Below the pieces are notes generated by a model that did not search any database, had not been told where the DNA came from, and saw only the letters and a list, made by a program, of their open reading frames with translations. A DNA stretch of 64,000 nucleotides, taken from NCBI GenBank assembly GCA_017935505.1, contig JAGBHM010000024.1, forward strand, positions 38,949 through 102,948, in the 5' to 3' direction. Each line of letters begins with the position of its first letter. Positions within the stretch are counted from its first letter, which is position 1. The translations under genes were made by a program, and so were the position numbers. The stretch is from Bacteroidales bacterium. Lineage in GTDB: Bacteria; Bacteroidota; Bacteroidia; Bacteroidales; UBA932. Of the stretch, positions 17,088 to 27,325 are shown piece by piece.

Positions 17088-18389
17088 ATGAATGTACTGG
17101 TATTGGGCTCCGGAGGCAGGGAGCATGCTATTGCCTGGAAAATAAAGCAAAGCGAAAAATGTGAAAAACTATTTTGTATGCCCGGCAATCCGGGAACAGC
17201 TCTGATAGCAACAAACCTTGCAGGAGGTGTGAATGACTTTGATGCAATCAAGGGGGCTGTGCTGGATAATGCCATAGATATTGTTGTTGTAGGACCTGAA
17301 GATCCGCTTGTAAATGGATTGCGCGACAAGTTTGCTGCAGACAGCCAGCTGGCCAATGTACTCTTTGTAGGCCCTTCACAGCGAGGTGCAATGCTTGAGG
17401 GCAGCAAGGATTTTGCAAAGGAGTTCATGAGCAGACATGGAATACCAACTGCTTCATACAGAAGTTTTACATCAACCGATATCGACCAGGCCGATAAGTT
17501 TCTCGAGTCGCTGCAGGCTCCATATGTGCTCAAAGCCGACGGTCTTGCAGCAGGAAAGGGTGTGCTTATCCCTGAAACCTTGGAGGAGGCAAAGGCCTCT
17601 CTCAGGGAGATGTTGGGCGGAATGTTCGGAGCAGCCGGCAATACCGTGGTTATAGAGGAGTTCCTCAGAGGTATTGAGGTGTCGGTATTTGTCCTTACAG
17701 ACGGCAAGGATTATCTGATTCTGCCTGAGGCAAAAGATTACAAACGTATAGGTGTAGGGGATAAAGGTTTGAATACCGGAGGAATGGGTGCAGTTTCACC
17801 TGTAGGGTTTGCAGATGCTCAGTTTATGGAAAAAGTTGAGGAGCGCATAATTAAACCTACAGTGAATGGTTTGGCTGCCGACGGTATTGATTATAAAGGA
17901 TTTATATTCATCGGTCTCATGAATTGCAATGGAGACCCTTATGTGATCGAGTATAATGTGCGTATGGGAGATCCTGAGACAGAGGCTGTGATGACCAGAA
18001 TTGATTCAGATCTTCTTTCTCACCTTGAGGCTGTGGCAAAAGGGGAACTTTCCGGCGAAAAGATTGTGATATCAGAAGAGGGAGCCCTCACTGTAGTGTG
18101 TGTGTCGGGCGGATATCCGCAGTCATACGGCAAAGGGTATGAGATATTCGGTTCAGAGTATCTGGAGAGATCATCTGTCGAGGATAAAATCAAGATATTC
18201 CATGCAGGAACATCAATGAAAGAGGGTAAACTTGTAACATCCGGCGGCCGTGTTCTTGCGGTAACTGTAAATGGAAAAGGTATAGAGAAGAGCCGTGAGG
18301 TTGTCTACCCTGAGATAGACAAGATAATGTACACCAACAAATATTACAGATCTGATATAGGACTCGACCTGTTGAAATATGAGAAATAA
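17088..18389 (+). CDS. purD: Phosphoribosylamine--glycine ligase
   Basis: ATP-grasp enzyme of purine synthesis joining glycine to phosphoribosylamine. The 433-residue protein begins with MNVLVLGSGGREHA, the family signature, and has the central ATP-grasp region with VLKADGLAAGKGVLIP, a glycine-rich LNTGGMGAVSP loop and the metal-binding NVRMGDPETEAV. Length is normal. It follows the deacetylase gene and overlaps the next membrane-protein gene by 11 bases. Confidence 0.96.
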   Translation: MNVLVLGSGGREHAIAWKIKQSEKCEKLFCMPGNPGTALIATNLAGGVNDFDAIKGAVLDNAIDIVVVGPEDPLVNGLRDKFAADSQLANVLFVGPSQRGAMLEGSKDFAKEFMSRHGIPTASYRSFTSTDIDQADKFLESLQAPYVLKADGLAAGKGVLIPETLEEAKASLREMLGGMFGAAGNTVVIEEFLRGIEVSVFVLTDGKDYLILPEAKDYKRIGVGDKGLNTGGMGAVSPVGFADAQFMEKVEERIIKPTVNGLAADGIDYKGFIFIGLMNCNGDPYVIEYNVRMGDPETEAVMTRIDSDLLSHLEAVAKGELSGEKIVISEEGALTVVCVSGGYPQSYGKGYEIFGSEYLERSSVEDKIKIFHAGTSMKEGKLVTSGGRVLAVTVNGKGIEKSREVVYPEIDKIMYTNKYYRSDIGLDLLKYEK

Positions 18390-19317
18390 GATAGTCCAGA
18401 CGGTATTGCCTTACTGTACTCTTCTCCTTTTGGTGATAATAGCAATATTTGCACCTGTGGAGAAGAACAGTACCGGATGGATTCCGCTCACCGGCGGTCT
18501 GGTTGATGGATGCCAGTGGGTCAGCGGGATACTGTCGGTGGTGCTGATGGTGACAGGTGTGGGCGTAATACTGTCGGGTCTCTATCTGGTATTGCTGAAG
18601 ACCAATACAATTCCTTTCGGACGCTGTGCTGCTCTGCTACTCATGCTTTTGTTTTCCAACCCGCATGCGCTGCATTTCAATACAATCTATCTGGTACTGG
18701 CCTGTATCGTGTGGGCGAAATATTGTATTTTGGAGAGACAGATATTTGTCTGCTATATGCTCTTGTCTTTGGCATCGCTCTTCTATGCTCCAGCCATATG
18801 GCTCGTACCGGCGTTTCTTTTGATGGGGGCATTCAGCGGTATGCCGGAACGGTTGAGAAGTTTTGTAAAATCATTGTCGGGAGCATTTTTGCCACACATA
18901 TATGTATTGGTATTCAGATGGATAAGATTTGATGATGCAGATGTTTACCTCTACCATTTCGCACATGAGGCCACAGCTATCTGCACCCCTTTCCACCAAC
19001 TTGGAATGCCAGACTATTTCTTTATATTATGCTTGCTGTATGTGCTCTACAGGGCTGTTTCATTCATTATGGCAAAAAATCCGATGGGTATGCTTGCATT
19101 TATGCTCAAAACCGATGCAGTATCGCTTTTTCTCTTTTTTATATTGTTCCTGCTATTCAGTAAAAGTTGCATGCCGGTGCTTTCGCTGCTCTACTTTCCG
19201 GGAGCTGTCATCCTTGCCTACTATTTTAAAAATTGCGGAAAAACCAGCCGCACAAATGTTGAAATGTTGCTGCTGATGACGGCACTGCTATTGGGCAGTT
19301 TGTCGCATATAGTCTGA
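18379..19317 (+). CDS. Polytopic membrane protein of unknown function
   Basis: A 312-residue very hydrophobic protein with roughly eight to ten predicted membrane segments (for example 10-26, 47-74, 82-94, 98-113, 121-151, 212-230, 246-264, 268-286 and 295-312). I do not recognise a catalytic motif. It overlaps the end of purD by 11 bases, so it is translated from the same message. Some Bacteroidota encode DUF6427-type membrane proteins in similar purine-gene contexts, and it may belong there, but I cannot confirm this from the sequence. Several other hydrophobic families would look alike. Confidence 0.7.
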   Translation: MRNKIVQTVLPYCTLLLLVIIAIFAPVEKNSTGWIPLTGGLVDGCQWVSGILSVVLMVTGVGVILSGLYLVLLKTNTIPFGRCAALLLMLLFSNPHALHFNTIYLVLACIVWAKYCILERQIFVCYMLLSLASLFYAPAIWLVPAFLLMGAFSGMPERLRSFVKSLSGAFLPHIYVLVFRWIRFDDADVYLYHFAHEATAICTPFHQLGMPDYFFILCLLYVLYRAVSFIMAKNPMGMLAFMLKTDAVSLFLFFILFLLFSKSCMPVLSLLYFPGAVILAYYFKNCGKTSRTNVEMLLLMTALLLGSLSHIV

Positions 19318-19325
19318 TTTGGCTG

Positions 19326-19910
19326 CTATTTGAACCAGTGTTTGAACCACCAGACAGAGAGGTAGATGAATGCAATTACCATTTCATACCTATGTCTGTC
19401 GTGCATAAATGCTCTCAATTTCTCAATCATCTTGGCCTTGCGCTTTTTTACTGCACTCTCGGATATTCCAAGGCGCTGGGCTATTTCAGTATTTTTGAGT
19501 CCCTCTTCAAAACTCATCTCAACAATCTCTCTATAAGATTCTGGCAGATTGTCGATTGCACTGAAGAGCCTCCTGAGGGTCTCCTGCTCTATAAGGAATG
19601 TTAAAGAATCATGCTCCGAAATCTCTACTGCCTTAAGAAAATTTTTCTTTGAAGAGGCTTTACGAAGAATGCTTATGACTTTGTTTTTACACGATGTGTA
19701 TAGGTATGACTTTAATTGTGAGGATGTTGCAATCTGCTTTCTATTGAGATATGTCTTGTAAATGGAGTCTTGTACACAATCTTCGGCTAGAAAAGAGTAG
19801 TCATATCCCAAAAGCCTTATGGCATATGACATAAGGGCGGGATATACACTATCATATACCACCTCCATAGAGCCAGACATGAAGTCGTTATATAAAACAT
19901 CACCTTTCAC
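19326..19910 (-). CDS. ECF-type RNA polymerase sigma factor
   Basis: A 194-residue sigma-70 family factor with region 2 (about residues 25-90, including the LAEDCVQDSIYKTYLNR core-binding helix) and region 4 (about 115-165, with the helix-turn-helix NTEIAQRLGISESAVKKRKAK). The C-terminal 25 residues form a hydrophobic, tryptophan-rich tail (VIAFIYLSVWWFKHWFK) seen in several Bacteroidetes ECF factors; it may contact the membrane. It is divergent from the FecR/SusC/SusD genes that it probably controls, with a 112-base intergenic region between them. Confidence 0.92.
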   Translation of the reverse strand: MKGDVLYNDFMSGSMEVVYDSVYPALMSYAIRLLGYDYSFLAEDCVQDSIYKTYLNRKQIATSSQLKSYLYTSCKNKVISILRKASSKKNFLKAVEISEHDSLTFLIEQETLRRLFSAIDNLPESYREIVEMSFEEGLKNTEIAQRLGISESAVKKRKAKMIEKLRAFMHDRHRYEMVIAFIYLSVWWFKHWFK

Positions 19911-19941
19911 GAAGCGAAAGTATTAATTCTTTTTCAAAAAT

Positions 19942-19956
19942 AAAAGGTGTCCTTTT
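19942..19956. repeat. Short palindrome between sigma-factor and anti-sigma genes
   Basis: AAAAGG-TGT-CCTTTT forms a perfect six-base inverted repeat in the 112-base divergent region. It could be an operator or a weak hairpin at the 5' end of a transcript. No exact TAnnTTTG element stands here, in keeping with promoters recognised by an alternative sigma factor. Confidence 0.4.
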
Positions 19957-20022
19957 GGAAGGCAATTGCGTTATAAAGTTTAAGGAATGCATTTAATTAT
20001 TGAATAGACTAGATACAATAAT

Positions 20023-21219
20023 ATGGAAAATCTCTCTTTTGAAATAATATCAGAGTTGATTCTAAAGAAGATAGAGGGGCGTATAACTCCTGAAGAAGAG
20101 GAAGTCTTACAGAATTGGATTGACAGTTCTCCTAAAAACAGTCAACTCTATAGTAAACTTTCCAATACTTCCTATTTGCATGGCCAGTACCAAAAATGGA
20201 GAGTCATAAAGAGTAATTCGCATGAATCCAGGCAAGCTATGCTGGTGAGAATCAGTAGAGATAAAAGTAATTTCCGGGAAATGGCAAAGAATGTTGCAGC
20301 AGTTGCTGTGGTAGTCCTTGTTGGTGTACTCTCCTATTGTTTGTATTTCAGCAACCAAAGGTATGAGGCGCTATTGGCAAAGCAGGAGACTGAGCAATAT
20401 CTCTCTTCTATACACCATGGACAGACAAAGGCTACACTGACAACAGACACTGGCAAGAAGGTTGTGTTGGGAGATAGCCCAGAATCAAACGAAAAGGCAA
20501 TGAAATCTTTGAATAAAGTCAAAAATGCAGGAGTCGCAAAAACTCAAAATAATAATGCAGACCGGATTGCCTTAAGTAATCTTGAGACCCCAAGGGGAGG
20601 GGAGTTCCATATAATACTGGAGGATAGTACTGAAGTTTGGCTCAATGCAGAATCTTCATTGAAGTATCCTGAATATTTCAACAAGCATGTGCGTGAAGTG
20701 GCGGTTACAGGAGAAGCCTACTTCAAAGTATCGAAAGATGCATCACGACCTTTCTATGTAAACAGTGCAGGGCATAAAATTAAGGTATATGGAACGGAGT
20801 TCAACATCTCTTCATATGATGATGAAGAGTTTGTATATACCACACTTGTCTCCGGCAGTATATCACTGCAACCGCAAAACAACAGCGGTACAGAGCTTTT
20901 TCTCACACCCGGCCATCAGGCTGTATATGCTAGAACAGATAGTACTACATCCATAAAGAGCATAAAGACAGATATTGTCACCAGCTGGAAAGAGGGAATG
21001 TTCGTCTTTGAAGACAAAACTCTTGACCAGATAATGAAGCAACTTGGCCGCTGGTATGATTTCTCTTATCGGTTTTCGGATGATAAAGTTGCCAATACCG
21101 TCTTTATGGGACGTATCCCGAGGTATGGAAAATTTGGAGATGTTCTGGAGATACTTGAAAAGAGCGGTAATATAAAACTTGAAGTAAATAAAAAGCAGAT
21201 AATAATATCACATAAATAG
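20023..21219 (+). CDS. FecR-type anti-sigma factor / transmembrane sensor
   Basis: A 398-residue regulator that passes a substrate signal from the outer-membrane receptor to the ECF sigma factor. The N-terminal cytoplasmic helix region (1-85) would bind the sigma factor, one transmembrane segment spans about 90-109, the periplasmic FecR domain covers about 190-285 (with TPRGGEFHIILEDSTEVWLNAESSLKYP), and a DUF4974-type domain closes the protein (about 325-398). Order and length are normal. It is 27 bases upstream of the SusC gene and opposite the sigma factor gene. Confidence 0.93.
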   Translation: MENLSFEIISELILKKIEGRITPEEEEVLQNWIDSSPKNSQLYSKLSNTSYLHGQYQKWRVIKSNSHESRQAMLVRISRDKSNFREMAKNVAAVAVVVLVGVLSYCLYFSNQRYEALLAKQETEQYLSSIHHGQTKATLTTDTGKKVVLGDSPESNEKAMKSLNKVKNAGVAKTQNNNADRIALSNLETPRGGEFHIILEDSTEVWLNAESSLKYPEYFNKHVREVAVTGEAYFKVSKDASRPFYVNSAGHKIKVYGTEFNISSYDDEEFVYTTLVSGSISLQPQNNSGTELFLTPGHQAVYARTDSTTSIKSIKTDIVTSWKEGMFVFEDKTLDQIMKQLGRWYDFSYRFSDDKVANTVFMGRIPRYGKFGDVLEILEKSGNIKLEVNKKQIIISHK

Positions 21220-21246
21220 AAAATTATTAACCTAAAACGCGAGCTT

Positions 21247-24200
21247 ATGGATAAAACACTTCATTTCAGAAGGTTACTCATTCTGGTAATCTCTGTACTG
21301 TGTTCAATCACAGCATTCTCTCAAAGTATAAGTATTGAATGCGTTGACATGCCTATGGATAAAGTCATTTCAGTACTTGAAGAGCAGTCGAATTACTCAT
21401 TTGTGTATCAGAAAAATGAATTACGTAATATTCCGTCGGTAACATATACTGTACGTGATGGTAATATTGAAAATGTGGTTGATGCAATATGCAGGCAGGT
21501 GGGTTTGAGTTACGAAATTGTGCAGCAGACTATTGTTTTGAAAAAAGCAGAACAGAAACCAGCTGTAAATATCAAGGTTTCGGGAAGGATTACTGCAGAG
21601 GAAGACGGTCTGCCTATACCTTATGCCAGTGTTATAATTGATGGTACAAAGACCGGAGTTGAAGCTACAGAAGATGGTCGTTATACAGTGAGTAATGTGC
21701 CTGAAAATGGCAGGTTGAAAATACAGGCCTTGGGATATGAGACACTTCTTGTTGATGTGCGTTCAAAAGGAATAATTGATGTAGTTCTAAAACGCAGCAC
21801 AGTCCTTCTGGAGGAGACAATAGTTGTGGCATATGGTACTGCTAAGAAAGGTTCAATAACCGGCTCTGCAGCAGTTGTCGATAATAATAAATTGAGCAAG
21901 AGAGTTGTAGCTAATGTTACTAAATCTATAGAGGGTAATGTTGCCGGAGTACAGATGACATCAGGCTCCGGACAACCAGGAGAGGGATCAAGTATCATTA
22001 TTAGAGGTTATGGTTCGATAAATGCATCAAAGAGTCCGCTGATTGTGCTGGACGGTATACCTTATGATGGAGCGTTGGCTGGTATTAATCCAAATGATAT
22101 AGAGAGTATTACCGTATTGAAGGATGCCTCTTCGGGTGCATTGTACGGTGCTCGTGGTGCAAATGGAGTGCTTTTGATTACAACCAAGAAAGGTAAGGCC
22201 GGAAAGGTAAAGATCCAGTATACCGGAACTGTAGGTCTTACCAGCAATGCATTGCCATATTACGACAGAACTTCTCAGAAGGATTTTGTTCAATTGACAT
22301 ATGAATCTTTGAGGAATGACTTCTTCCTTACCGGAAGCTATTCTTGGGAACAAAGTATGGATTTGGCAAGAAAAGAGCTGTCGGGCACCTTTGGAGGGGA
22401 GATTTATAATCCTTTTAAAAATTATACTTGGGAGACAATTATAGGTGATGACGGATATGTACGTTCAGATGCAGTCTCAGCATGGGATGAGGATTGGCTT
22501 GAAGATGGTATTGTTAATAATAGTGCACTCAGACAGGAGCATGTCGTTACAATAAGTGGAGGAAGTGAAAACATCAGAGCAATGTTGTCGCTCGGCTATC
22601 TTGATGAGGAGGGTTATGTAAGCACAACCGGTTTTGAAAGGTACAGTGGTCGTGCAAATATTGATGCAAACCCTACAAAATGGCTTGCAATGGGATTGAA
22701 TATGTCGTTCTCTAAAGCTACATATGAAGGTCTGATGAACTCAGGAAACTCATATGGTAACCAATTCTACTATGCACAGCTCGCAGGTCCGATCTATCCT
22801 GTTTATGAGAAAGATGAAAAGGGTAATACAATTTATGATGAATTTGGCAACAAGGTATATGATTATGGTGATACAAGAACTTGTTGGCCTGGTTGGAGCC
22901 TTGTGGGATTGCTTTATGACGATTCGCATACTCAGGAAAATGTAAATACAAGTGTGAGGACATACCTTACATTGGGTACAGATGATGATAAAGCAGGATT
23001 TTTAAAGGGTCTAAAATTTACTGTAAATTTTGGTGCTGACAACCGGGATATTCATGAGACAAACTATAATAATATGTATAACGGAAGTTATGCTGCATCA
23101 AATGGCCGTTTGCAGAAATATGCAAAGAGAACCCAGAGCTTCACAATAAACCAGTTGCTTACATATAACAGGACATTCGGTGATCATAGTGTTGATTTTG
23201 TGGCAGGTCACGAGTATTATCAGTACCAGTACAAATATCTGTATGGAACAAAGACAAATTTGGTGGACGGTATTCTTGAATTGCGTCCTGCAACATCAAA
23301 TATCGACAATGATTCATACAGCAACCGATATACAATTGAGTCATATTTGTCGAGATTGAACTATAGCTACAAAGACAAATACTATATCTCTGTCTCAGCA
23401 AGAAGGGATGGCTCTTCAAGATTTCACAAAGATTATCGTTGGGGAAACTTCTGGTCAGTGGGAGGAAACTGGCGTGTCACCCAGGAAAAGTTTATGAAGA
23501 ATGTCAATTGGATTAACAATTTGAATGTGAAAGCAAGTTATGGAGTGCAGGGTAATGATGATCTTGACACCTATTACGCATGGCAGAGTTTTTACAATCT
23601 GAACTACTCAAATGACGGTATGACTGGTGCAATGGTTTCTTCACTTGAAAATACCAATATTTCGTGGGAAAAAAACTCAAACTTCAATGTCGGAATCGAG
23701 GCGAAAATGTTTAATAGCAGACTTGATTTGAATGTTGAATGGTATTCGCGCAAGACTACTGATATGCTCCTGAATTATCCTATGGCCCTTTCTACAGGAT
23801 TTAGCGGATATGACGCAAATACAGGAAGTCTTATAAATAAAGGTATTGAATTTTCGGTTTCAGGAGTTCTCCTCGACAAAAAGAATATACTGTGGCGTGC
23901 AACTGTGATAGGAACCTCAATAAAGAACAAAATTCTGGAACTTACAACTGAGTCTCCGAGCTATCAGAGCGGACAGCACAGATATGAAGAGGGCCGTCCT
24001 ATCTATACATTCTATATGCCAAGATTTGCGGGTGTGAATCCTGAGACAGGAGCAGAGCAGTGGTATGCTTATGAGAGTATGGATGAAAATGGTAATGCAG
24101 TAGGGGAGTATATTACTGAGGATTATTCAAAAGCCACAGCATCACGCTACTATTTAGGCAGTCGCATTCCTAAATTCAACGGCTCGTTCGGAATGGATTT

Positions 24201-24648
24201 CGAACTATTCAAAAATATTGATATAAACATCCTTACAACTTTTTCTTTGGGCGGAAAAGTTTATGATTCGGTATACAAAGAACTAGTATATCCTAGCCAA
24301 TATGCACGCGCAATTTCGTCGGATGTCCTCGATAGATGGCAGAAACCAGGTGATATTACAGATGAACCGAGAATGTCAATAACTTCAGCATCGGCTAATA
24401 TCTCAGACAGATTCTTGATAAATGCTTCATATTTTACAATCAAGAACATAACAATCGGTTATACCTTGCCTCAGAGGATATCAAAGAAAATAGGAGCTTC
24501 AAAGGTGAGGATATATGCATCTCTTGACAATCTGAAGACCTTCTCGCACCTTAATGGTATGAATCCTCAATACAATATAGGAGGTTCAACAACCTATATC
24601 TATGCTCCGAGCAGGACTTCATTAATTGGTTTGAATCTTGAATTTTAA
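21247..24648 (+). CDS. SusC/RagA-family TonB-dependent outer-membrane transporter with STN domain
   Basis: A 1133-residue outer-membrane importer. It has a signal peptide (cleavage near residue 26 at FSQS), an STN signalling domain (about 28-98), a carboxypeptidase-regulatory-like domain (about 110-195), the SusC/RagA motif and plug (EETIVVAYGTAKKGSITGSAA, then IIIRGYGSINASKSPLIVLDGIP, VLKDASSGALYGARGANGV), and a large beta barrel ending in LIGLNLEF. The STN domain shows that it signals to the FecR/sigma pair upstream. Substrate class cannot be read from the sequence, but the downstream genes are a peptidase and an amidohydrolase-like protein rather than glycosidases. Confidence 0.96.
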   Translation: MDKTLHFRRLLILVISVLCSITAFSQSISIECVDMPMDKVISVLEEQSNYSFVYQKNELRNIPSVTYTVRDGNIENVVDAICRQVGLSYEIVQQTIVLKKAEQKPAVNIKVSGRITAEEDGLPIPYASVIIDGTKTGVEATEDGRYTVSNVPENGRLKIQALGYETLLVDVRSKGIIDVVLKRSTVLLEETIVVAYGTAKKGSITGSAAVVDNNKLSKRVVANVTKSIEGNVAGVQMTSGSGQPGEGSSIIIRGYGSINASKSPLIVLDGIPYDGALAGINPNDIESITVLKDASSGALYGARGANGVLLITTKKGKAGKVKIQYTGTVGLTSNALPYYDRTSQKDFVQLTYESLRNDFFLTGSYSWEQSMDLARKELSGTFGGEIYNPFKNYTWETIIGDDGYVRSDAVSAWDEDWLEDGIVNNSALRQEHVVTISGGSENIRAMLSLGYLDEEGYVSTTGFERYSGRANIDANPTKWLAMGLNMSFSKATYEGLMNSGNSYGNQFYYAQLAGPIYPVYEKDEKGNTIYDEFGNKVYDYGDTRTCWPGWSLVGLLYDDSHTQENVNTSVRTYLTLGTDDDKAGFLKGLKFTVNFGADNRDIHETNYNNMYNGSYAASNGRLQKYAKRTQSFTINQLLTYNRTFGDHSVDFVAGHEYYQYQYKYLYGTKTNLVDGILELRPATSNIDNDSYSNRYTIESYLSRLNYSYKDKYYISVSARRDGSSRFHKDYRWGNFWSVGGNWRVTQEKFMKNVNWINNLNVKASYGVQGNDDLDTYYAWQSFYNLNYSNDGMTGAMVSSLENTNISWEKNSNFNVGIEAKMFNSRLDLNVEWYSRKTTDMLLNYPMALSTGFSGYDANTGSLINKGIEFSVSGVLLDKKNILWRATVIGTSIKNKILELTTESPSYQSGQHRYEEGRPIYTFYMPRFAGVNPETGAEQWYAYESMDENGNAVGEYITEDYSKATASRYYLGSRIPKFNGSFGMDFELFKNIDINILTTFSLGGKVYDSVYKELVYPSQYARAISSDVLDRWQKPGDITDEPRMSITSASANISDRFLINASYFTIKNITIGYTLPQRISKKIGASKVRIYASLDNLKTFSHLNGMNPQYNIGGSTTYIYAPSRTSLIGLNLEF

Positions 24649-24664
24649 ATAAGAACACGTAAAT

Positions 24665-26221
24665 ATGAATCATATGAAAAAGTTACTTACATATATATTA
24701 ACAGGCATTGCTTTAGTGAGCCTGTCTATTTCATGCTCGGAGGATAAATTGGAGACGGCCCCAACAACAGCCGTTTCTGGTTCCAGTATGTTTGACAATG
24801 CAACAGCTGCACTTGTTCCTCTAAATGGTATTTATGCTTCAATGCACATGCATGGCTGGTGTACAACCGGTAACCATACACAGGCATTTGCCCTCAGAGC
24901 CTGTAATTTTGCAGCCGATGCTATGGGCGAAGATATAGTATTTGCAAAACAGAGAGGTGGCGGCTGGTTCTATAATGAACATACCTATACTATTAAAGTG
25001 AAGTGGAATACAACTACATGGCGTCCATACGATTTGTGGAAACAGTTCTATACATACATTACAAATGCAAATTATATAATTGCAGCAAAAGAGACTATGC
25101 AGGGTTCTACAGCTGATGTAAATTATATAATAGGACAGGCTTATGCAATTAGAGGAATGAGCTACTTTATGTTATCTCAGTGGTTTGCAAGGACTTATAA
25201 AGGTCATGAGAGTGATCCATGTGTCCCTATATATCTCAGTCCGAGTGTTGCTGGAACACAAGGACAGCCTCGTGCAACAGTACAGAAAGTTTATGATGTA
25301 ATCAATTCAGATCTTGACAGTGCCATTGTAAGGTTGAAAAACAGTTACGAGCATACACATATTTCACATCTCGACTACTATTCGGTCAATGGAATCAAGG
25401 CAAGAGTTGCCCTTGTAACCAATGACTGGACCACAGCAAGGGATTGCGCGAGAATTGCAAGAAGCAAAACCAGCGTAGGTGAGAAGGATGATATTTTGTC
25501 GGGTATGAATAGCCTGGATAAGAAAAATGTAATGTGGGGTGCGGTAATTACAGAAGACCAGACCGATTATCAACGCAACCTGTTTGCACATTTGGATACA
25601 AGAGGACAGCACGGAACCCGTCAGCCTAAGCATATCAACCCACAACTTTATGTGAAAATGGGTGAAAATGATATAAGAAGAGACTGGTTCAAAGCTGAGG
25701 CCAATTCAAAAATAGAGGGAGGTTATCAGTACCAGCAATATAAATTCTTATATGCAAAACCTGAAACATATATGGGTGACTATATCTTTATGAGACATGA
25801 AGAGATGTTGCTTACAGAGGCTGAAGCTGAGTGCCGTTTGGGTAATGAAACAGCTGCAAAAGGTCTTCTTATGGAGCTTATGTCGAAACGTGATTCCGAT
25901 TATAAGTGTGACAAATCAGGCACAGCCATGAATGCTCTGACCAATGACTGGAGTGGTTCTTTGCTTGAGGAGATTATTATCCAGAGACGTATTGAACTTT
26001 GGGGTGAATTCGGTAGAATTTATGATATTCGCCGACTCAAACAAGGTTTTACAAGATCTACCAAACAGGGATTTCTTACAGCCGCAGCGTCTGCTTCTAT
26101 TGGAAATGTTACCAATCCGGACACTTATGCATGGGTGCTGCCTATACCACAGAAAGAGTTTGATGGAAATGCTGCATTGGACATTGCTGTAGACCAGAAC
26201 CCATTGGATGACGGAATATAG
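24665..26221 (+). CDS. SusD/RagB-family substrate-binding lipoprotein
   Basis: A 518-residue surface lipoprotein that caps the SusC channel and captures substrate. The signal ends in LSISC (Cys24), followed by SEDKLET, which fits the acidic lipoprotein export signal of surface-exposed Bacteroidota lipoproteins. SusD features include the tetratricopeptide-like helices around IGQAYAIRGMSYFMLSQWFA, GIKARVAL, RHEEMLLTEAEAECRLG and the C-terminal IIIQRRIELWGEFGRIYDIRRL. It lies 16 bases after its SusC partner. The start at 24665 is used; a second Met four codons later would also work. Confidence 0.95.
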   Translation: MNHMKKLLTYILTGIALVSLSISCSEDKLETAPTTAVSGSSMFDNATAALVPLNGIYASMHMHGWCTTGNHTQAFALRACNFAADAMGEDIVFAKQRGGGWFYNEHTYTIKVKWNTTTWRPYDLWKQFYTYITNANYIIAAKETMQGSTADVNYIIGQAYAIRGMSYFMLSQWFARTYKGHESDPCVPIYLSPSVAGTQGQPRATVQKVYDVINSDLDSAIVRLKNSYEHTHISHLDYYSVNGIKARVALVTNDWTTARDCARIARSKTSVGEKDDILSGMNSLDKKNVMWGAVITEDQTDYQRNLFAHLDTRGQHGTRQPKHINPQLYVKMGENDIRRDWFKAEANSKIEGGYQYQQYKFLYAKPETYMGDYIFMRHEEMLLTEAEAECRLGNETAAKGLLMELMSKRDSDYKCDKSGTAMNALTNDWSGSLLEEIIIQRRIELWGEFGRIYDIRRLKQGFTRSTKQGFLTAAASASIGNVTNPDTYAWVLPIPQKEFDGNAALDIAVDQNPLDDGI

Positions 26222-26278
26222 TTAATATAATCAGAAAGAATAGCTATCTTAGTAGACAGAATTAAAAATATTCAAGCT

Positions 26279-27325
26279 ATGAGAAAAGTAATAGTATCTG
26301 TTATATTGCTTGTTTGCTGCTATTTGCAGACAGGCAAACTGTTCGCACAAGAATTCAGCGATTTCCAGCAAGTTGCAAAGAGTGATATAAATATCATACT
26401 GCACCAGCATTTGTCTGATATTTGTTATATGGATATTGTGAGACTTGCCGGCCCTCCAAAAGCAGTACAGCCAAAACGTTCAAGTCTATTTCTGGATACA
26501 TTGAAAGGTAATCCGCTTAAGTTTTACTCATATGTATTCATTCCAAAGAAGGTAAAACAGAACAAGAAATATCCGTTACTTGTTTTTCCTCATGGTGGCA
26601 TTCACGGAACATTCGGTACATCATATATTCATATAGTAAGGGAGATGGTTGCCCAGGGTTATATTGTTGTGGCTCCTGACTATAGGGGAAGTACAGGATA
26701 TGGAAAATCATTCTATCGGGCTATAGATTATGGTGGACTTGAAAATGAGGATGTTCTTGCAGCACGTGATTATATGGTTGAAAATTATTCAATCGTAGAT
26801 CCCGAAAGAGTTGGTATAATGGGTTGGAGTCATGGCGGTATGATAACTCTCATGAATGTATTGAGATATCCTCAAAAATATGCGGTAGGTTTTGCTGGAG
26901 TTCCGGTAAGTGATGTGGCATATCGCCTTACATATCAGGCAGCCGATTATATAGATAATTTTACTCCTAAGTATCATGTAGGAGCCACTCCTGCTGAGAA
27001 TCCGCAAGAGTATGCACGCCGTTCACCGGTTACATATGCAAAAGATCTGCAGGTACCGTTATTGATAACAACCTGCCTGAATGACGATGATGTGAGCCAT
27101 ACAGAAGTGCAGAGGATGATTGATGCCCTCAAGGCAAACAATAAGCAGTTTGAGTATAAGGTATACCCTAAAATGCCAGGTGCGCACCAATTTGACAGAA
27201 TCGATACAAAAGAGGCTTGTGAGATACGTTACAAAACGTGGAAATTCTTGGAGCAGTACCTGAATCCTCCATTCAAATTCAAATCATACAACGATATGAG
27301 AAAGGCCGGATTCCGGTATTATTAA
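26279..27325 (+). CDS. Exported alpha/beta hydrolase, S9 prolyl-oligopeptidase-like
   Basis: A 348-residue protein with a signal peptide (about 1-24, cut near FAQE) and the catalytic domain of S9-type serine peptidases or esterases. The nucleophile is S184 in GWSHGG; an aspartate in CLNDDDVSH and a histidine in PGAHQFDR complete a plausible triad. HGGIHG (105-110) supplies the oxyanion region. The N-terminal beta-propeller of full prolyl oligopeptidases is absent, so a short peptide, dipeptide or ester substrate is likely. It is exported to the periplasm or surface, 57 bases downstream of the SusD gene; its TAA overlaps the ATG of the next gene. Confidence 0.86.
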   Translation: MRKVIVSVILLVCCYLQTGKLFAQEFSDFQQVAKSDINIILHQHLSDICYMDIVRLAGPPKAVQPKRSSLFLDTLKGNPLKFYSYVFIPKKVKQNKKYPLLVFPHGGIHGTFGTSYIHIVREMVAQGYIVVAPDYRGSTGYGKSFYRAIDYGGLENEDVLAARDYMVENYSIVDPERVGIMGWSHGGMITLMNVLRYPQKYAVGFAGVPVSDVAYRLTYQAADYIDNFTPKYHVGATPAENPQEYARRSPVTYAKDLQVPLLITTCLNDDDVSHTEVQRMIDALKANNKQFEYKVYPKMPGAHQFDRIDTKEACEIRYKTWKFLEQYLNPPFKFKSYNDMRKAGFRYY

